Shown piece by piece: positions 4,754 through 13,024 of a DNA stretch of 46,026 nt. The stretch is from a virus, in IMG/VR virus record IMGVR_UViG_3300045110_000146, positions 1-46,026 of that record; one strand, written 5' to 3'. The notes beneath the pieces were generated by a model, which was not told the origin of the DNA, made no database searches, and was given only the letters and a program-made list of their open reading frames with translations. A program made the translations under genes and the position numbers. Each line of letters opens with the position of its first letter. Positions within the stretch are counted from its first letter, which is position 1.

Positions 4754-6661
4754 ATGGCGGGCGGGCTTTTCCAATATGCCAAAGCATACTTAGCCCTTGG
4801 CTGGCAACCCATCCCCGTACACTACGCCGTAGGCGGCGTATGCTCATGCCATCGCGGTAAGCTCTGCCACACACCGGGCAAGCATCCGGTGCCACAACTG
4901 TGGCAAAAGAGCGTCTTCAACGAAGATGCTCTTAGCATCTTCTGGGGGGAGAACAAAGACTACAACATCGGTCTCGTTACCGGCCAACGCACCAACCTTG
5001 TAGCTCTCGACATTGATGCTAACAAACACGGCTACGAATCACTTCGCGACCTTGAAGACAAGCACGGCATCCTACCCGACACCACCACAGCCGCCACAGG
5101 CGGTGGTGGGCGTCACTACCTCTTCCAATACCCTGCGGGTATCGTAATCCCCACCAAGGGCAACATTCGCCCCGGCCTCGACGTGCGCGGTGAAGGTGGC
5201 CAGATCGTAGCTCCCCCGTCGTATCACGATGCGGGCCACCGTCGTTACTCGTGGATGCCTGGCCTTAATCCCCATGCTATCTCTCCCGTACCCATGCCAG
5301 AATGGCTCATAGCAATCTTAGAGTCTCAAGAAACACTTTGGCTTGGCGAAGCCCAAGCCACCGAGGACAGCGCAGATGTCTACTATGGGACCGCACGAAA
5401 CACTAGCCTTTTTACTTTGGGTAGACGCCTGCGGGTTATCAAGGATCTCAACGCCGACGAACTCCACACCATGCTACACTCCCTCAACAAGTCCAAGTGC
5501 CGACCCCCAATGGACGAAGACGAAGTTGATCGAATCGTTACTAATGTCCTCCGAAAGGAGGGTAGCCAAACCATAGTACCAGCCGCCTACGGCGGTGAAG
5601 AGCCACCCTTGGTCAAGGTATTGCCTGTCGAAAGCATTTGGGAAGAAGATGTAGATAAACCCATTCCATATGTCATCCCCAACTTGCTCTCCGAAGGAGA
5701 GATTTGCTTGCTAGCCTCGCCAACCGAAGCTGGCAAAAGCCTACTAGCAATGAGCCTTTCGGTATCTGTTGCCGCAGGCTTACCAGCCTGGGGGCGTGGG
5801 GAAGCTTGCCCACAAGGGCGTGTCATGTATTGTACCGAAGAACTCGCTGGGCGTACCATCAAGAGTCGTTTTCGTAAGCTGGCCCACGGGTTAAAAGCCG
5901 ATAAGGAATTACTCAAAAAGAACCTTCTCATTGTTCCTCAACAGAATCTGTCCTTAGCTCTTGCAAGGATGGAGAATATTGAAGCCTTAATCCTTTTGGC
6001 TCAACAGTTTAGACCAACACTTGTCATTCTCGACACGTTTGTGTCGTACTTTGGTGCTCCCGAAAAGGATGCCGAAGTCAGCCGTGCTTGGTTTGGTGCT
6101 GTGCCCATTGCTCTACGCACCGCAACCAATTGTGCCGTCATTGTTCAACATCACACTCGCAAACAATCCCGCGACGATAAAGGCCAATTCGTACACTATA
6201 GCGACCTTAGTAACGACGAACTTAACAATGAAATTCGAGGTACCTCCGACCTTGCTGGGGTGTCCGAACGTATCTGGTTCATATGGAAGAAGTCTGAGGA
6301 GCGTAACGACTTCGGCCCCACGGTCCAAGTCAACTTTCGTAATACCAAGGCCCGCGAAGGCGACAAGCACGATCCAATTACTTTGGTAATTTCTGACCTA
6401 GACGAGTATACTACAACAGTACAATCTGCCATAGCATTCAAGAGTAAGAAACATATGCAAATGGAGAAAATCTTAAAGTCGGCCTTATTTCCTAACGTAT
6501 ATGTCAGCAAGGTTAAGCTCATGGAACTATTGGTAGCCAAAGGCTTATCAAGACCTGTTGCCTATCGTTGGATTGACTTTTTCACGGACGATGGCACGCT
6601 GCTGCTAAATGCCGAAAAGCAATACAGCTTAAATCTCTCACAATTACTTCTAAACTTATAA
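4754..6661 (+). CDS. Bifunctional primase-polymerase / helicase
   Basis: A 635-residue replication protein in three parts. Residues 5-190 form a Prim-Pol (archaeo-eukaryotic primase) domain with the metal-binding ALDID at 84-88, the TGGGGRHYLF strand near 115-124 and a Cys-rich insert near 30-40. Residues about 210-275 form a PriCT-like helical domain. Residues about 305-530 form a RecA-fold motor with Walker A PTEAGKS, Walker B LVILDTF and the sensor VQHHTRK. Such proteins prime and unwind DNA at the phage fork. No strong ribosome binding site precedes the ATG, which overlaps the TGA of a short upstream frame (TGATG). No separate DNA polymerase was found in the window. Confidence 0.88.
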   Translation: MAGGLFQYAKAYLALGWQPIPVHYAVGGVCSCHRGKLCHTPGKHPVPQLWQKSVFNEDALSIFWGENKDYNIGLVTGQRTNLVALDIDANKHGYESLRDLEDKHGILPDTTTAATGGGGRHYLFQYPAGIVIPTKGNIRPGLDVRGEGGQIVAPPSYHDAGHRRYSWMPGLNPHAISPVPMPEWLIAILESQETLWLGEAQATEDSADVYYGTARNTSLFTLGRRLRVIKDLNADELHTMLHSLNKSKCRPPMDEDEVDRIVTNVLRKEGSQTIVPAAYGGEEPPLVKVLPVESIWEEDVDKPIPYVIPNLLSEGEICLLASPTEAGKSLLAMSLSVSVAAGLPAWGRGEACPQGRVMYCTEELAGRTIKSRFRKLAHGLKADKELLKKNLLIVPQQNLSLALARMENIEALILLAQQFRPTLVILDTFVSYFGAPEKDAEVSRAWFGAVPIALRTATNCAVIVQHHTRKQSRDDKGQFVHYSDLSNDELNNEIRGTSDLAGVSERIWFIWKKSEERNDFGPTVQVNFRNTKAREGDKHDPITLVISDLDEYTTTVQSAIAFKSKKHMQMEKILKSALFPNVYVSKVKLMELLVAKGLSRPVAYRWIDFFTDDGTLLLNAEKQYSLNLSQLLLNL

Positions 6662-6944
6662 TCAGGCGTCTCACTTTTGAAGTGAGATTCGAAAAATGCC
6701 CCTCTCCGACACCCATAAAAAGCTTGAAAGGACGCCCAAAAATGCCGTCTCAAAATCTCATTTTTGCCTATAGGAAGAAGGCAAGTGAGACAACCGCCAG
6801 TAGGGGGTGTGCCCCCTATTGGGGGGGCACACACCCGCCCCCACTGGCTTGCCAAAAAAAAATTGAGATAACAAGCAAATTGGAAAGGCTCCTACAATTT
6901 TTGTAGTTTTAGGACTTATTACCAAAACGTAAAGGAACACTCCC
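6662..6944. repeat. Intergenic region packed with inverted repeats
   Basis: No gene seen. Three nested hairpins follow the primase gene. TCTCACTT-TTG-AAGTGAGA (near 6669) is the first. GTCTCA...TGAGAC encloses TTGCC/GGCAA (about 6748-6791). A large structure at 6797-6849 is built from GCCAGT/ACTGGC around GTGTGCCCCC (6807-6816) paired with GGGGGCACAC (6823-6832). A run of nine A follows at about 6854. Without a downstream T-run these are not classical terminators. They could end transcription in either direction or be part of an untranslated RNA. Confidence 0.5.
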
Positions 6945-7292
6945 ATGCAGCACGAGCACTCACGGGTAGGACTTGTCGTATGGTCCCTAATTGCCGTCCT
7001 AGGGCTCCTGGTTGGCCTCAGGAGAGCCACGGAACACTTCCAGGCACCCCCGGAGGCGGCAAAGCCGCTCCCGACGCTTGTGGAGGCTTCTAGACCCATC
7101 CTATACCGTGTCTACTTCGATACCCCCACGGGGAGCTATCACTTCCTCATATCGGACCAAGGTGAGCTATGCCTGACGGATCGAGAAACCTACCTGGCCA
7201 CCTTCGTGGGCCAGCCTAAGGAATGCCTGTGGCAGCCCATCGGCGGAACGCCGAACATTGGCCCCCCCCCAGAGGGGGCTTCCGTTCGCTAA
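6945..7292 (+). CDS. Small membrane-anchored protein of unknown function (115 aa)
   Basis: Not recognised. A single hydrophobic segment at about residues 8-25 follows a short N-terminus (MQHEHSR). A soluble domain rich in aromatic residues and beta strands follows (YRVYFDTPTGSYHFLI), and the tail is Pro- and Gly-rich. AAAGGAA lies about nine bases before the ATG. The 3' end of the gene contains a C9 run with a G5C hairpin partner. It is separated from the primase by the hairpin-rich spacer and probably has its own transcript. Confidence 0.65.
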   Translation: MQHEHSRVGLVVWSLIAVLGLLVGLRRATEHFQAPPEAAKPLPTLVEASRPILYRVYFDTPTGSYHFLISDQGELCLTDRETYLATFVGQPKECLWQPIGGTPNIGPPPEGASVR

Positions 7293-7323
7293 GGGGCGAA
7301 ACCTATCCCAAATCAGCTAGGTT

Positions 7324-7575
7324 ATGCCCCTACCCCGGAACTCGGAAAGAACTAAATCAGGTTTTTTGGGTTTTGTCCTAGCTCTTGCGCTTGCGGGCCT
7401 CTATGGCTTCGCGCACGCTCGGGTAAAGCGGTTCCACCCGCCCCCTAGCACGGCGGAAATTGGATTGCATATTAGGGATTTGCTTCCGTTTGCCGTGCTT
7501 GTGGAAGGCAGAGGACTTTTTCCTCGTTTTGTAGCTTCGGCTTCGTTGCATACGCTATTCCCTAGAATAGATTGA
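7324..7575 (+). CDS. Possible small membrane protein (83 aa)
   Basis: Not recognised. After a basic N-terminus it has one hydrophobic segment (about residues 13-31), then a Pro-rich stretch. Its ribosome binding site is weak (AGG), and its last 14 bases overlap the convergent deaminase gene. The membrane segment and position favour a real gene, but the evidence is thin. Confidence 0.4.
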   Translation: MPLPRNSERTKSGFLGFVLALALAGLYGFAHARVKRFHPPPSTAEIGLHIRDLLPFAVLVEGRGLFPRFVASASLHTLFPRID

Positions 7576-7951
7576 TCGAATCCCACTCGCCCGGCCCCGT
7601 GGTCCAGACAACCCTAGCGATGCCACAGGCAACTAGCGCCCCCATACAGTAGGCGCATGGCTTGGCCAGCGCCCAATCGCCGTTGCGCGCCAGCCGCACT
7701 ACATACACTCTACCCCGCTTACCCCAACCCTCGCCCAGGGCTAGTAGCGCAGCCACCTCTGCATGGATGCCGCTATAGGTTGGGAAACCCCAGCGGGCCA
7801 ATTGAGGGTGCTGGTGGCGAGAATTGTGGCGTCTAGCACCGCGCGATTCGTCGGCACTCACGACGAAGCATCCCATACGAAAACGTACTTCGCTATATAG
7901 CGCCTCTTCGGCGGCAAGATCCAGAAAAGCCTTATCCCGTAACTTACCCAC
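7562..7951 (-). CDS. Zinc-dependent cytidine/dCMP deaminase-like protein
   Basis: A 129-residue member of the cytidine deaminase fold. The zinc and proton-shuttle motif is HAEVAAL (His63, Glu65), and the second zinc motif is PCAYC (Cys99, Cys102). Family members deaminate dCMP, cytidine, guanine or tRNA adenosine. The small size does not decide among them. The start is GTG with GGGGGAAGAGG upstream. It is the last gene of the leftward NAD/nucleotide operon, so nucleotide metabolism is the likely context. Confidence 0.78.
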   Translation of the reverse strand: MGKLRDKAFLDLAAEEALYSEVRFRMGCFVVSADESRGARRHNSRHQHPQLARWGFPTYSGIHAEVAALLALGEGWGKRGRVYVVRLARNGDWALAKPCAYCMGALVACGIARVVWTTGPGEWDSINLF

Positions 7952-7986
7952 GCCTCTTCCCCCGGCCTCTAACTCTACGATTGTTA

Positions 7987-8505
7987 TTACACATTTTTAC
8001 TTGCTACACCCCTACAGCACCCGCAGCAGCCATGAACACCATTGTCCTTGCCACTGACAATAGCAAGATCATCGGGGTCGGGATGACCAATACCATGCTC
8101 GCAAATCCTTTCCATAATCCCCCGGTCAATCCTAAAGTGTTGTGGCCATGCGCGTAGCGCATGCTTGCTACGCTTGTGTATGCAACACACATCACCGGGG
8201 CACTCCTCGCGCTTATGCACCCTTAGCTTCTCCATGGTATGCTCTAGCTTCGTCGGCCTAAGCGCCTCCGGGGCTTGGCCCCGCCTAAGGAAAAGAGGCT
8301 TAAAGGTCGGCTTTACCGCTCCGCGACTCAACACCCCCTCTTTAGGGTGTGCCTGGCCCCAGCGTACCGCTACCATCCAATCGTCAAACGCCTCGGGGAA
8401 CTTAGCGATGACTGTCTCCCGTGTAACGGAATGCTGGCGGGCTTCGAAGCTTTGCTTCATCATGTAATCGGCAAAGGCAATTTCACAAGGGGTAAGCTTT
8501 TTCAT
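7987..8505 (-). CDS. Unknown protein with a C-terminal Cys/His cluster (172 aa)
   Basis: Not recognised. The C-terminal 40 residues contain ICEHGIGHPDPDD followed by HGCCGCC, a likely metal site. The centre has CCIHKRSKHA. Its ATG overlaps the TGA of the NAMPT-like gene (ATGA), so the two are co-translated. A zinc-binding regulatory or nucleic-acid role is possible but unproven. Confidence 0.7.
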   Translation of the reverse strand: MKKLTPCEIAFADYMMKQSFEARQHSVTRETVIAKFPEAFDDWMVAVRWGQAHPKEGVLSRGAVKPTFKPLFLRRGQAPEALRPTKLEHTMEKLRVHKREECPGDVCCIHKRSKHALRAWPQHFRIDRGIMERICEHGIGHPDPDDLAIVSGKDNGVHGCCGCCRGVASKNV

Positions 8506-9935
8506 GCCCGTAGCCTTGCCCTAATGCGGTCAAAGCTATCGTCCCAATACAGCTTGCCGTCCCGCCACACAAGCTTTAGTTCGTTGAGCCACCTCGCCTC
8601 GGGCGGGGCTTGTTCTACACACATCAGTGCCCCATCCCGGCCCTTCAACACCGCCAACCGGCCACGGGCCGAATTCTTCACCCCATCATCGGTCGCTGGT
8701 GTCTTGTACAGATCAACGGCCTTGCCGTTGATCTCGGCCCAAGTGGCTTTCATGGCGAAGCCATAAGTGTCGCGGGTCACATATTGGTAATTGTAGCTAC
8801 CAATTCCAAACACCACGTTGGTGCTGGCAAAGCCCTTAACTTGTAACCTTGACACGATTTCCATAGCTCTGTCGTAGTTGATGGCATCGCCATAGATAAC
8901 ACCAATGTGGGGGTCAAGCTGCTTAAAGCCGTAGCTTGTCTTGGTGCCGCCGAAGATTTCCCCCAGCAATTCCACGACACCCTTTTTGGTGTCCGTGCCA
9001 CACAAAATGTCCGCAGGGTTGCCGCTGTCAGGTCTAATCACCAACTTACCATCCCTCGCCATAATGCGGTCCTTCAGCTTGGGCAACACATTAGCAATGA
9101 CTTTCCAAAGGTCCCAAGTGTCGGACACGACACTTACAATACCCTTCGGGTAAAGATCCAACAGCCTACCAAACGTATCCAATTCGCTTTCGTCGCCTCC
9201 GGCGCTCATGACCGAGTGTTCCGTAGCTGGAACCGACCCACCAACCAACCCATTGCCATGCTCTCCATGGTAGTACTTTTCAATAAATGGCAACGCCGGA
9301 ATTGTATCCGTCCCCGTGAAGCTCAACAAGTGCGCAGCACCCGAAAGCTGTGCAGCCTCAAGGCCGCTCAATCCGCGCATGGAAAAGTCGTGGCCCTGCC
9401 ACCCGACAAAGTCGGGGTCTCCCCCTGTGATTGCCGCTGCGGCATCTAGCATCCTTCGGATTCGCCACGCAGTGGTTGCCGACGTGCAAGCCATCCACAG
9501 CGCGTTGCTCATGATGGTTTCGAAGTAATTGGGCAACCAGAAGAAGTCGGGGTGCGTGTTCTCCACGGTCAAGCAAGGCACGCGCAGAGGGCACCTTGTG
9601 CCCTCGGGCAAAGCCCGAAACTCAAGTGGTACATAACCCAAATCATGTAGGGCACGAATGTGGTCGGTGCCAATGTCGTTAGGGCCAAGGTAGCCGTCTA
9701 TCAATTGCTGGTACTCATCACAGACTTCACTAACTGGCCGCACAAAGAACTCGAAGTCCATCATGTCTTGCATATAGTGCTTCAAGAAGTATTGCAACCC
9801 GAAGAACACGATTTCCTTCTGGCCCTCGACTCGGCTCGTCCGTGGAGTCCAGTTGCTATACACCTTAGTCGTACCCTTGGGAAATTGTCTGCGATGGTCA
9901 ATTTTGTAGCCGTCGATTAATAGCATCGGGTTCAT
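8502..9935 (-). CDS. nadV: Nicotinamide phosphoribosyltransferase-like enzyme (NAMPT or Namat)
   Basis: 477 residues, the usual length for NadV/NAMPT. The N-terminus LLIDGYKIDHRRQFP corresponds to the family's DSYK..H..QYP. The active-site segment SVPATEHSVM carries the catalytic His, VSDTWD follows, and IRPDSGN binds the ribose-phosphate part. The classical reaction joins nicotinamide and PRPP to make NMN. Phage relatives called Namat instead use ADP-ribose pyrophosphate and make NAD directly. The partner gene at 10036-10893 fits either pathway. The gene overlaps both neighbours by ATGA. Confidence 0.9.
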   Translation of the reverse strand: MNPMLLIDGYKIDHRRQFPKGTTKVYSNWTPRTSRVEGQKEIVFFGLQYFLKHYMQDMMDFEFFVRPVSEVCDEYQQLIDGYLGPNDIGTDHIRALHDLGYVPLEFRALPEGTRCPLRVPCLTVENTHPDFFWLPNYFETIMSNALWMACTSATTAWRIRRMLDAAAAITGGDPDFVGWQGHDFSMRGLSGLEAAQLSGAAHLLSFTGTDTIPALPFIEKYYHGEHGNGLVGGSVPATEHSVMSAGGDESELDTFGRLLDLYPKGIVSVVSDTWDLWKVIANVLPKLKDRIMARDGKLVIRPDSGNPADILCGTDTKKGVVELLGEIFGGTKTSYGFKQLDPHIGVIYGDAINYDRAMEIVSRLQVKGFASTNVVFGIGSYNYQYVTRDTYGFAMKATWAEINGKAVDLYKTPATDDGVKNSARGRLAVLKGRDGALMCVEQAPPEARWLNELKLVWRDGKLYWDDSFDRIRARLRA

Positions 9936-10033
9936 TTACGTCTCCTATAGTAGTCAGAGAGTTCTATGACTACTATTCCCACGGCTAGAGCTATAACGAC
10001 CCCGACTAGGGCGGAGAAGATGAAGGAACACAT
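9932..10033 (-). CDS. 33-residue single-pass membrane protein between the two NAD genes
   Basis: ATG at 10033 to TGA at 9932. The first 25 residues are almost wholly hydrophobic (MCSFIFSALVGVV and onward), followed by ELSDYYRRRK. Its TGA overlaps the ATG of the NAMPT-like gene, and its ATG lies two bases after the stop of the PRPP-synthetase-like gene. The tight packing supports translation. Function unknown. Confidence 0.65.
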   Translation of the reverse strand: MCSFIFSALVGVVIALAVGIVVIELSDYYRRRK

Positions 10034-10035
10034 GT

Positions 10036-10893
10036 TCACGCTAGCTCCTTTTCCATCATGGGTTTCACCCATGGCATCAACTCAATAACCGTCAGGTTCC
10101 TCGGAGGCACTTCCCTTAGGGGAAGTGAATCAGTCGTAATGATTTCTTCGTAGTGCTTGTTCAACTCCTTGAACCCCTTGCTGAACACTCCGTGTGTCAC
10201 ATATAGGTCCAATATGCTTGCACGACCAACGAGATTCTTGCGGATCTCTTGTGCGAGCCCAATGAAAGTTCCCCCGCCGTCGCAAATATCGTCTACCACC
10301 AAGTACCTTCCCATCCCTGGCAACGGGTCAACTTCAAAGCCGCTCAGCTTGCCATCCCGTGGATCGCGCACCTTGCGCCCCATGATGGATGGAATGTGCA
10401 ACGCCGAGGCCACAGCCTCGGCTCTGCCGACCGCGCCTTTGTCGGGACAAATCACGGCGTTGTATGGGCGCATGATGGCGCTGGCAATCTTGTCCATGCC
10501 AAGGGTGACGCACCTATCTAAATGTACTCCTACCAAGCGGGAGTGTGGGTCAACCACTACAACAACGTCATGCCCCATGGCATTCAACAGAGAGGCGAAG
10601 ATGCGCAGAGTATTTGGCGTGCCTGGCTCGGGGTGGTCCTGCCTAGCACCGGGAAAGTAAGGCAAGTAAAGCCCAAGCTTCCCAGCCCCCAATCTATCTA
10701 CCGCGTCCAAGGTGCAAAGCAAATACCCAAAGTCCACCATATTGCTAACATGGGCTTCTACCCAGACGCTATCTTCGTGCTCTACTAGCCCCAATGGTAC
10801 CACGCAGTGGGGCTCCCCTGCGGGGAACAAGAACAACTTAGGAACCCCACTCGTTCCACGAGTGATGTTATGGATCACAATGGCGTCGGTCAT
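10036..10893 (-). CDS. prs: PRPP synthetase-like enzyme (Prs or ADP-ribose pyrophosphokinase Adps)
   Basis: 285 residues. It has the ribose-phosphate pyrophosphokinase signature: YFPGARQDH near residue 99, the VDPHSRLVG strand, and the PRPP-binding loop VVDDICDGGGTF. The family transfers pyrophosphate from ATP to ribose-5-phosphate. The phage enzyme Adps does so on ADP-ribose. It is shorter than typical bacterial Prs (about 315). Its ATG overlaps the TGA of the phosphoesterase gene, and the NAMPT-like gene follows. The pair could remake NAD from the breakdown products ADP-ribose and nicotinamide. Confidence 0.88.
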   Translation of the reverse strand: MTDAIVIHNITRGTSGVPKLFLFPAGEPHCVVPLGLVEHEDSVWVEAHVSNMVDFGYLLCTLDAVDRLGAGKLGLYLPYFPGARQDHPEPGTPNTLRIFASLLNAMGHDVVVVVDPHSRLVGVHLDRCVTLGMDKIASAIMRPYNAVICPDKGAVGRAEAVASALHIPSIMGRKVRDPRDGKLSGFEVDPLPGMGRYLVVDDICDGGGTFIGLAQEIRKNLVGRASILDLYVTHGVFSKGFKELNKHYEEIITTDSLPLREVPPRNLTVIELMPWVKPMMEKELA

Positions 10894-11507
10894 TGCGTTA
10901 CCTCAATCGTGGTTACTTCACCACAATCCAGAACCTTGAACAAGGTCCCACAGTCTGGAATCCTAAACTCTTTGCTTTGATGCCAGTGCCCAAACAGCCA
11001 TGCCTTTGGTTGGTGTACCTCTAACATGACTCCAAGTAACTGCCCTGTAAGCGTCGGATGAAGCGGCTCATTAGGAAACATACTGTTTTCCATTAGCTCA
11101 GCTTCGATGGCTCTTGGCGGGCCATCGTGGGTTACAACAACATCGGGCTTGGCTGCCTTATAGGCAACCAATGTGGCTTCCCCTTGTTCAGGGCTTAGTT
11201 GTTCCAAGTCCTTGAAAATATCCCTACCCTCTACACGCAAGTGCCGGTCAATGCTCCACGCACCACGAACGTAGAAGACATCATTCCAACTGCCGAAGTC
11301 ACCCAAATAATGTGGCAGCTTGACTAGCTCGGGGTAGTTGTCATGATTGCCGCCCAGAACCTTGTGCTTCTCGGGATCGTACCCATCTAGGTATTTGTAG
11401 TTAAAGCCGCAGTCGCCCAACTGCAAGGTTTTCTCATACTTCCGCATGAGTTTGCCGTGTAGCAGATAATCCCCGTGTATGTCTCCAATCACTGTAAGCC
11501 GCGTCAT
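10890..11507 (-). CDS. Calcineurin-like metallophosphoesterase
   Basis: 205 residues with all five metal motifs of the family: GDIHG (8-12), GD near 31, GNHDN (53-57), VTHDGP near 126 and FGHWH near 173. Members hydrolyse phosphomonoesters, phosphodiesters or nucleotides. The substrate cannot be told from sequence. AGGGGAAGCC precedes the ATG, which overlaps the stop of the gene upstream. Position directly before the NAD pair hints at nucleotide or signalling-nucleotide turnover. Confidence 0.88.
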   Translation of the reverse strand: MTRLTVIGDIHGDYLLHGKLMRKYEKTLQLGDCGFNYKYLDGYDPEKHKVLGGNHDNYPELVKLPHYLGDFGSWNDVFYVRGAWSIDRHLRVEGRDIFKDLEQLSPEQGEATLVAYKAAKPDVVVTHDGPPRAIEAELMENSMFPNEPLHPTLTGQLLGVMLEVHQPKAWLFGHWHQSKEFRIPDCGTLFKVLDCGEVTTIEVTQ

Positions 11508-11818
11508 GGCTTCCCCTTAACCTGACTAAGTAGTTTAGCAACAGCCACTTCATTCCGCAGCCTATCAATCGGCCGCAACCGCAAATCTTGAGCACAGTAG
11601 TTCATAACTCTTGCACTAACGTGCAAGAGCTTTCCAGCCTGTGTTTGCAGCCCCCCGGTCCTTGCAAGTGCATTGTGCGTCAGCACACGCCGAGCGGTGT
11701 CGAAGTGGTTTTCGCCCGGCAGCCTCATTTCCTCCATTATGTCCACAATGTCGTATTTCATTTTCAAGTGCCCTGTGTCGGCAATCTTTGATCCAAATTG
11801 ATATGTGGGCTTGTTCAT
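11504..11818 (-). CDS. Fis-type helix-turn-helix DNA-binding protein (104 aa)
   Basis: The middle of the protein, from TARRVLTHNALARTGG to LLHVSARVMNYCAQDL, resembles the Fis/NtrC-type helix-turn-helix: ALxxTGGxxxxAxxLLxVSxRxxNY. The N-terminal 40 residues are predicted mixed. It may be a small regulator or nucleoid-type protein. It overlaps both neighbours by ATGA in the operon. Family assignment is by pattern, not alignment. Confidence 0.6.
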   Translation of the reverse strand: MNKPTYQFGSKIADTGHLKMKYDIVDIMEEMRLPGENHFDTARRVLTHNALARTGGLQTQAGKLLHVSARVMNYCAQDLRLRPIDRLRNEVAVAKLLSQVKGKP

Positions 11819-12255
11819 GGGTTACCTACGATTGGTGGTCTGAACTGATTTATTACGTATGGCGCACCCACATACACAATGCTTGCTGAAAGCGCGCTGC
11901 ACCCCAGGCCGTTGCAAGCCAACACCTGGTAGCTATACCTAACGCCCTCCTGCACCATCGGCACATCCAACGCCGGGCACCATACCGCTGGTGGACTGTG
12001 TACCGTATACCTATAACCGTCGTCGCGGTCAACAGTAACTTGTTCCTTAGTCACGCCAACTAGCGTGCTGCCTTGTACCGAAGCTTGGCTTCGGTAAATC
12101 TCGTATCTTGCGACGTGCCCCAATGGCACGTCCCATGTAAAGCATTCGCTACAGTAGCACTCAACCGATTGGTTGGTTGCGGAGCAAGCCGGTAGACCGG
12201 ATGCGAAGTTGGGTATTGCATTGCACACTCCCACCAACAACAACGCGGCAATCAT
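11815..12255 (-). CDS. Secreted protein with a fibronectin type III-like domain
   Basis: The ATG at 12255 overlaps the TGA of the upstream gene and gives a protein of 146 residues. It begins with a signal peptide (MIAALLLVGVCNAIP). A Cys-rich segment is followed by a beta-sandwich pattern typical of FN3: FTWDV, ARYEIYRS, then YSYQVLACNGLGCSALS near the end. A longer frame upstream exists but would overlap the preceding gene by over 100 bases. It probably acts in the periplasm or at the cell surface. FN3 domains in phages usually bind carbohydrate or proteins. Confidence 0.7.
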   Translation of the reverse strand: MIAALLLVGVCNAIPNFASGLPACSATNQSVECYCSECFTWDVPLGHVARYEIYRSQASVQGSTLVGVTKEQVTVDRDDGYRYTVHSPPAVWCPALDVPMVQEGVRYSYQVLACNGLGCSALSASIVYVGAPYVINQFRPPIVGNP

Positions 12256-12821
12256 TTTTTCAACCCCGGAAGCTTGAACGTGCCTTCGTTGCGCACGATG
12301 TTGCGCATAATAGCTATGAACCGCTTTTCGTCCTCCGCGTACTTCTCGTGAAACTTCTTGCAAGCTTTAAGCTCGGGCTGTGTAAAGTCACCACCAATGA
12401 AGGGTTGTAATTCTACTCCTATACACGTCTCGCACCCCTCAATGCCACAAGGCCCGCCACGCACGAATTTTGGCCCCTCAAACGTGGTTTCGATCACGTC
12501 CAGTTCGTGCGTGGCGAAGTATTTGCCCAGCCTCTTGACAATCTCTGACCTATCGCAAGATTGATCTATGGTTGTGTCATCTTTCCTAAGGGCATACATC
12601 GCGAGCAATCCACCCAGCGCGCAAATACGGCACGTCGCCGTTGGCTTGACTAGGATCTCGTCTAGTTGAAGTCCTGTGGGAATGTGGCGGTTGTAGTATA
12701 CTACTCCATCCTCTTCGTATTCGGGCACACAATAAGCGCCTTTTGCTACAGTAAACTTCTCAGTCTTTACATGCTTGATTGCGTCCTTCGCCAACGCCAC
12801 GCACATTTCCTTCTTGGTCAT
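12252..12821 (-). CDS. Unknown protein with CxxC motifs (189 aa)
   Basis: Not recognised. It contains CRICALGGLLAMYA near residue 65 and a Cys-rich loop PCGIEGCETCIG near 130. The first motif recalls the HCAIGGL of the protein at 17214-17600, suggesting two members of one phage family. Cytosolic, no membrane segment. It sits mid-operon with ATGA overlaps on both sides. Confidence 0.7.
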   Translation of the reverse strand: MTKKEMCVALAKDAIKHVKTEKFTVAKGAYCVPEYEEDGVVYYNRHIPTGLQLDEILVKPTATCRICALGGLLAMYALRKDDTTIDQSCDRSEIVKRLGKYFATHELDVIETTFEGPKFVRGGPCGIEGCETCIGVELQPFIGGDFTQPELKACKKFHEKYAEDEKRFIAIMRNIVRNEGTFKLPGLKK

Positions 12822-13024
12822 TTCAACGCCTCCTTAATCCATGCCAAGCGAAGCTCGGCGGTTTCTTTGTACTTCAACAGCACGCTTCGCGTGCAGTCCT
12901 GCAACCCGTCAATCTCTTGCCAACAGTGCATGCAGTACTTCGCATCCGGCACCTTTGGTGCCGCGCAAATCGGGCAAACTTGCACACTCTCCGAGTCTGG
13001 CAACAACTCTAATCGGTTACTCAC
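12818..13024 (-). CDS. Small zinc-ribbon-like protein (68 aa)
   Basis: Starts with the GTG at 13024, which lies within the last codons of the upstream gene. A CPIC...CMHC pair (VCPICAAP and KYCMHCW) forms a treble-clef or zinc-ribbon type site, followed by a C-terminal helix. Function unknown. Such small ribbons in phage operons often bind nucleic acid or protein partners. A longer ATG start at 13048 would overlap the previous gene more. Confidence 0.65.
   Translation of the reverse strand: MSNRLELLPDSESVQVCPICAAPKVPDAKYCMHCWQEIDGLQDCTRSVLLKYKETAELRLAWIKEALK

Noticed and set aside
4305-4895. Several open frames on both strands in the gap before the primase gene
   Set aside because: Their products are Pro/Arg/Ala-rich low-complexity text caused by high GC, they overlap the structured elements, and none has a good ribosome binding site.
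8907-9449. 180-codon plus-strand frame opposite the NAMPT-like gene
   Set aside because: It is antisense to a strongly supported enzyme gene and has no recognisable domain.
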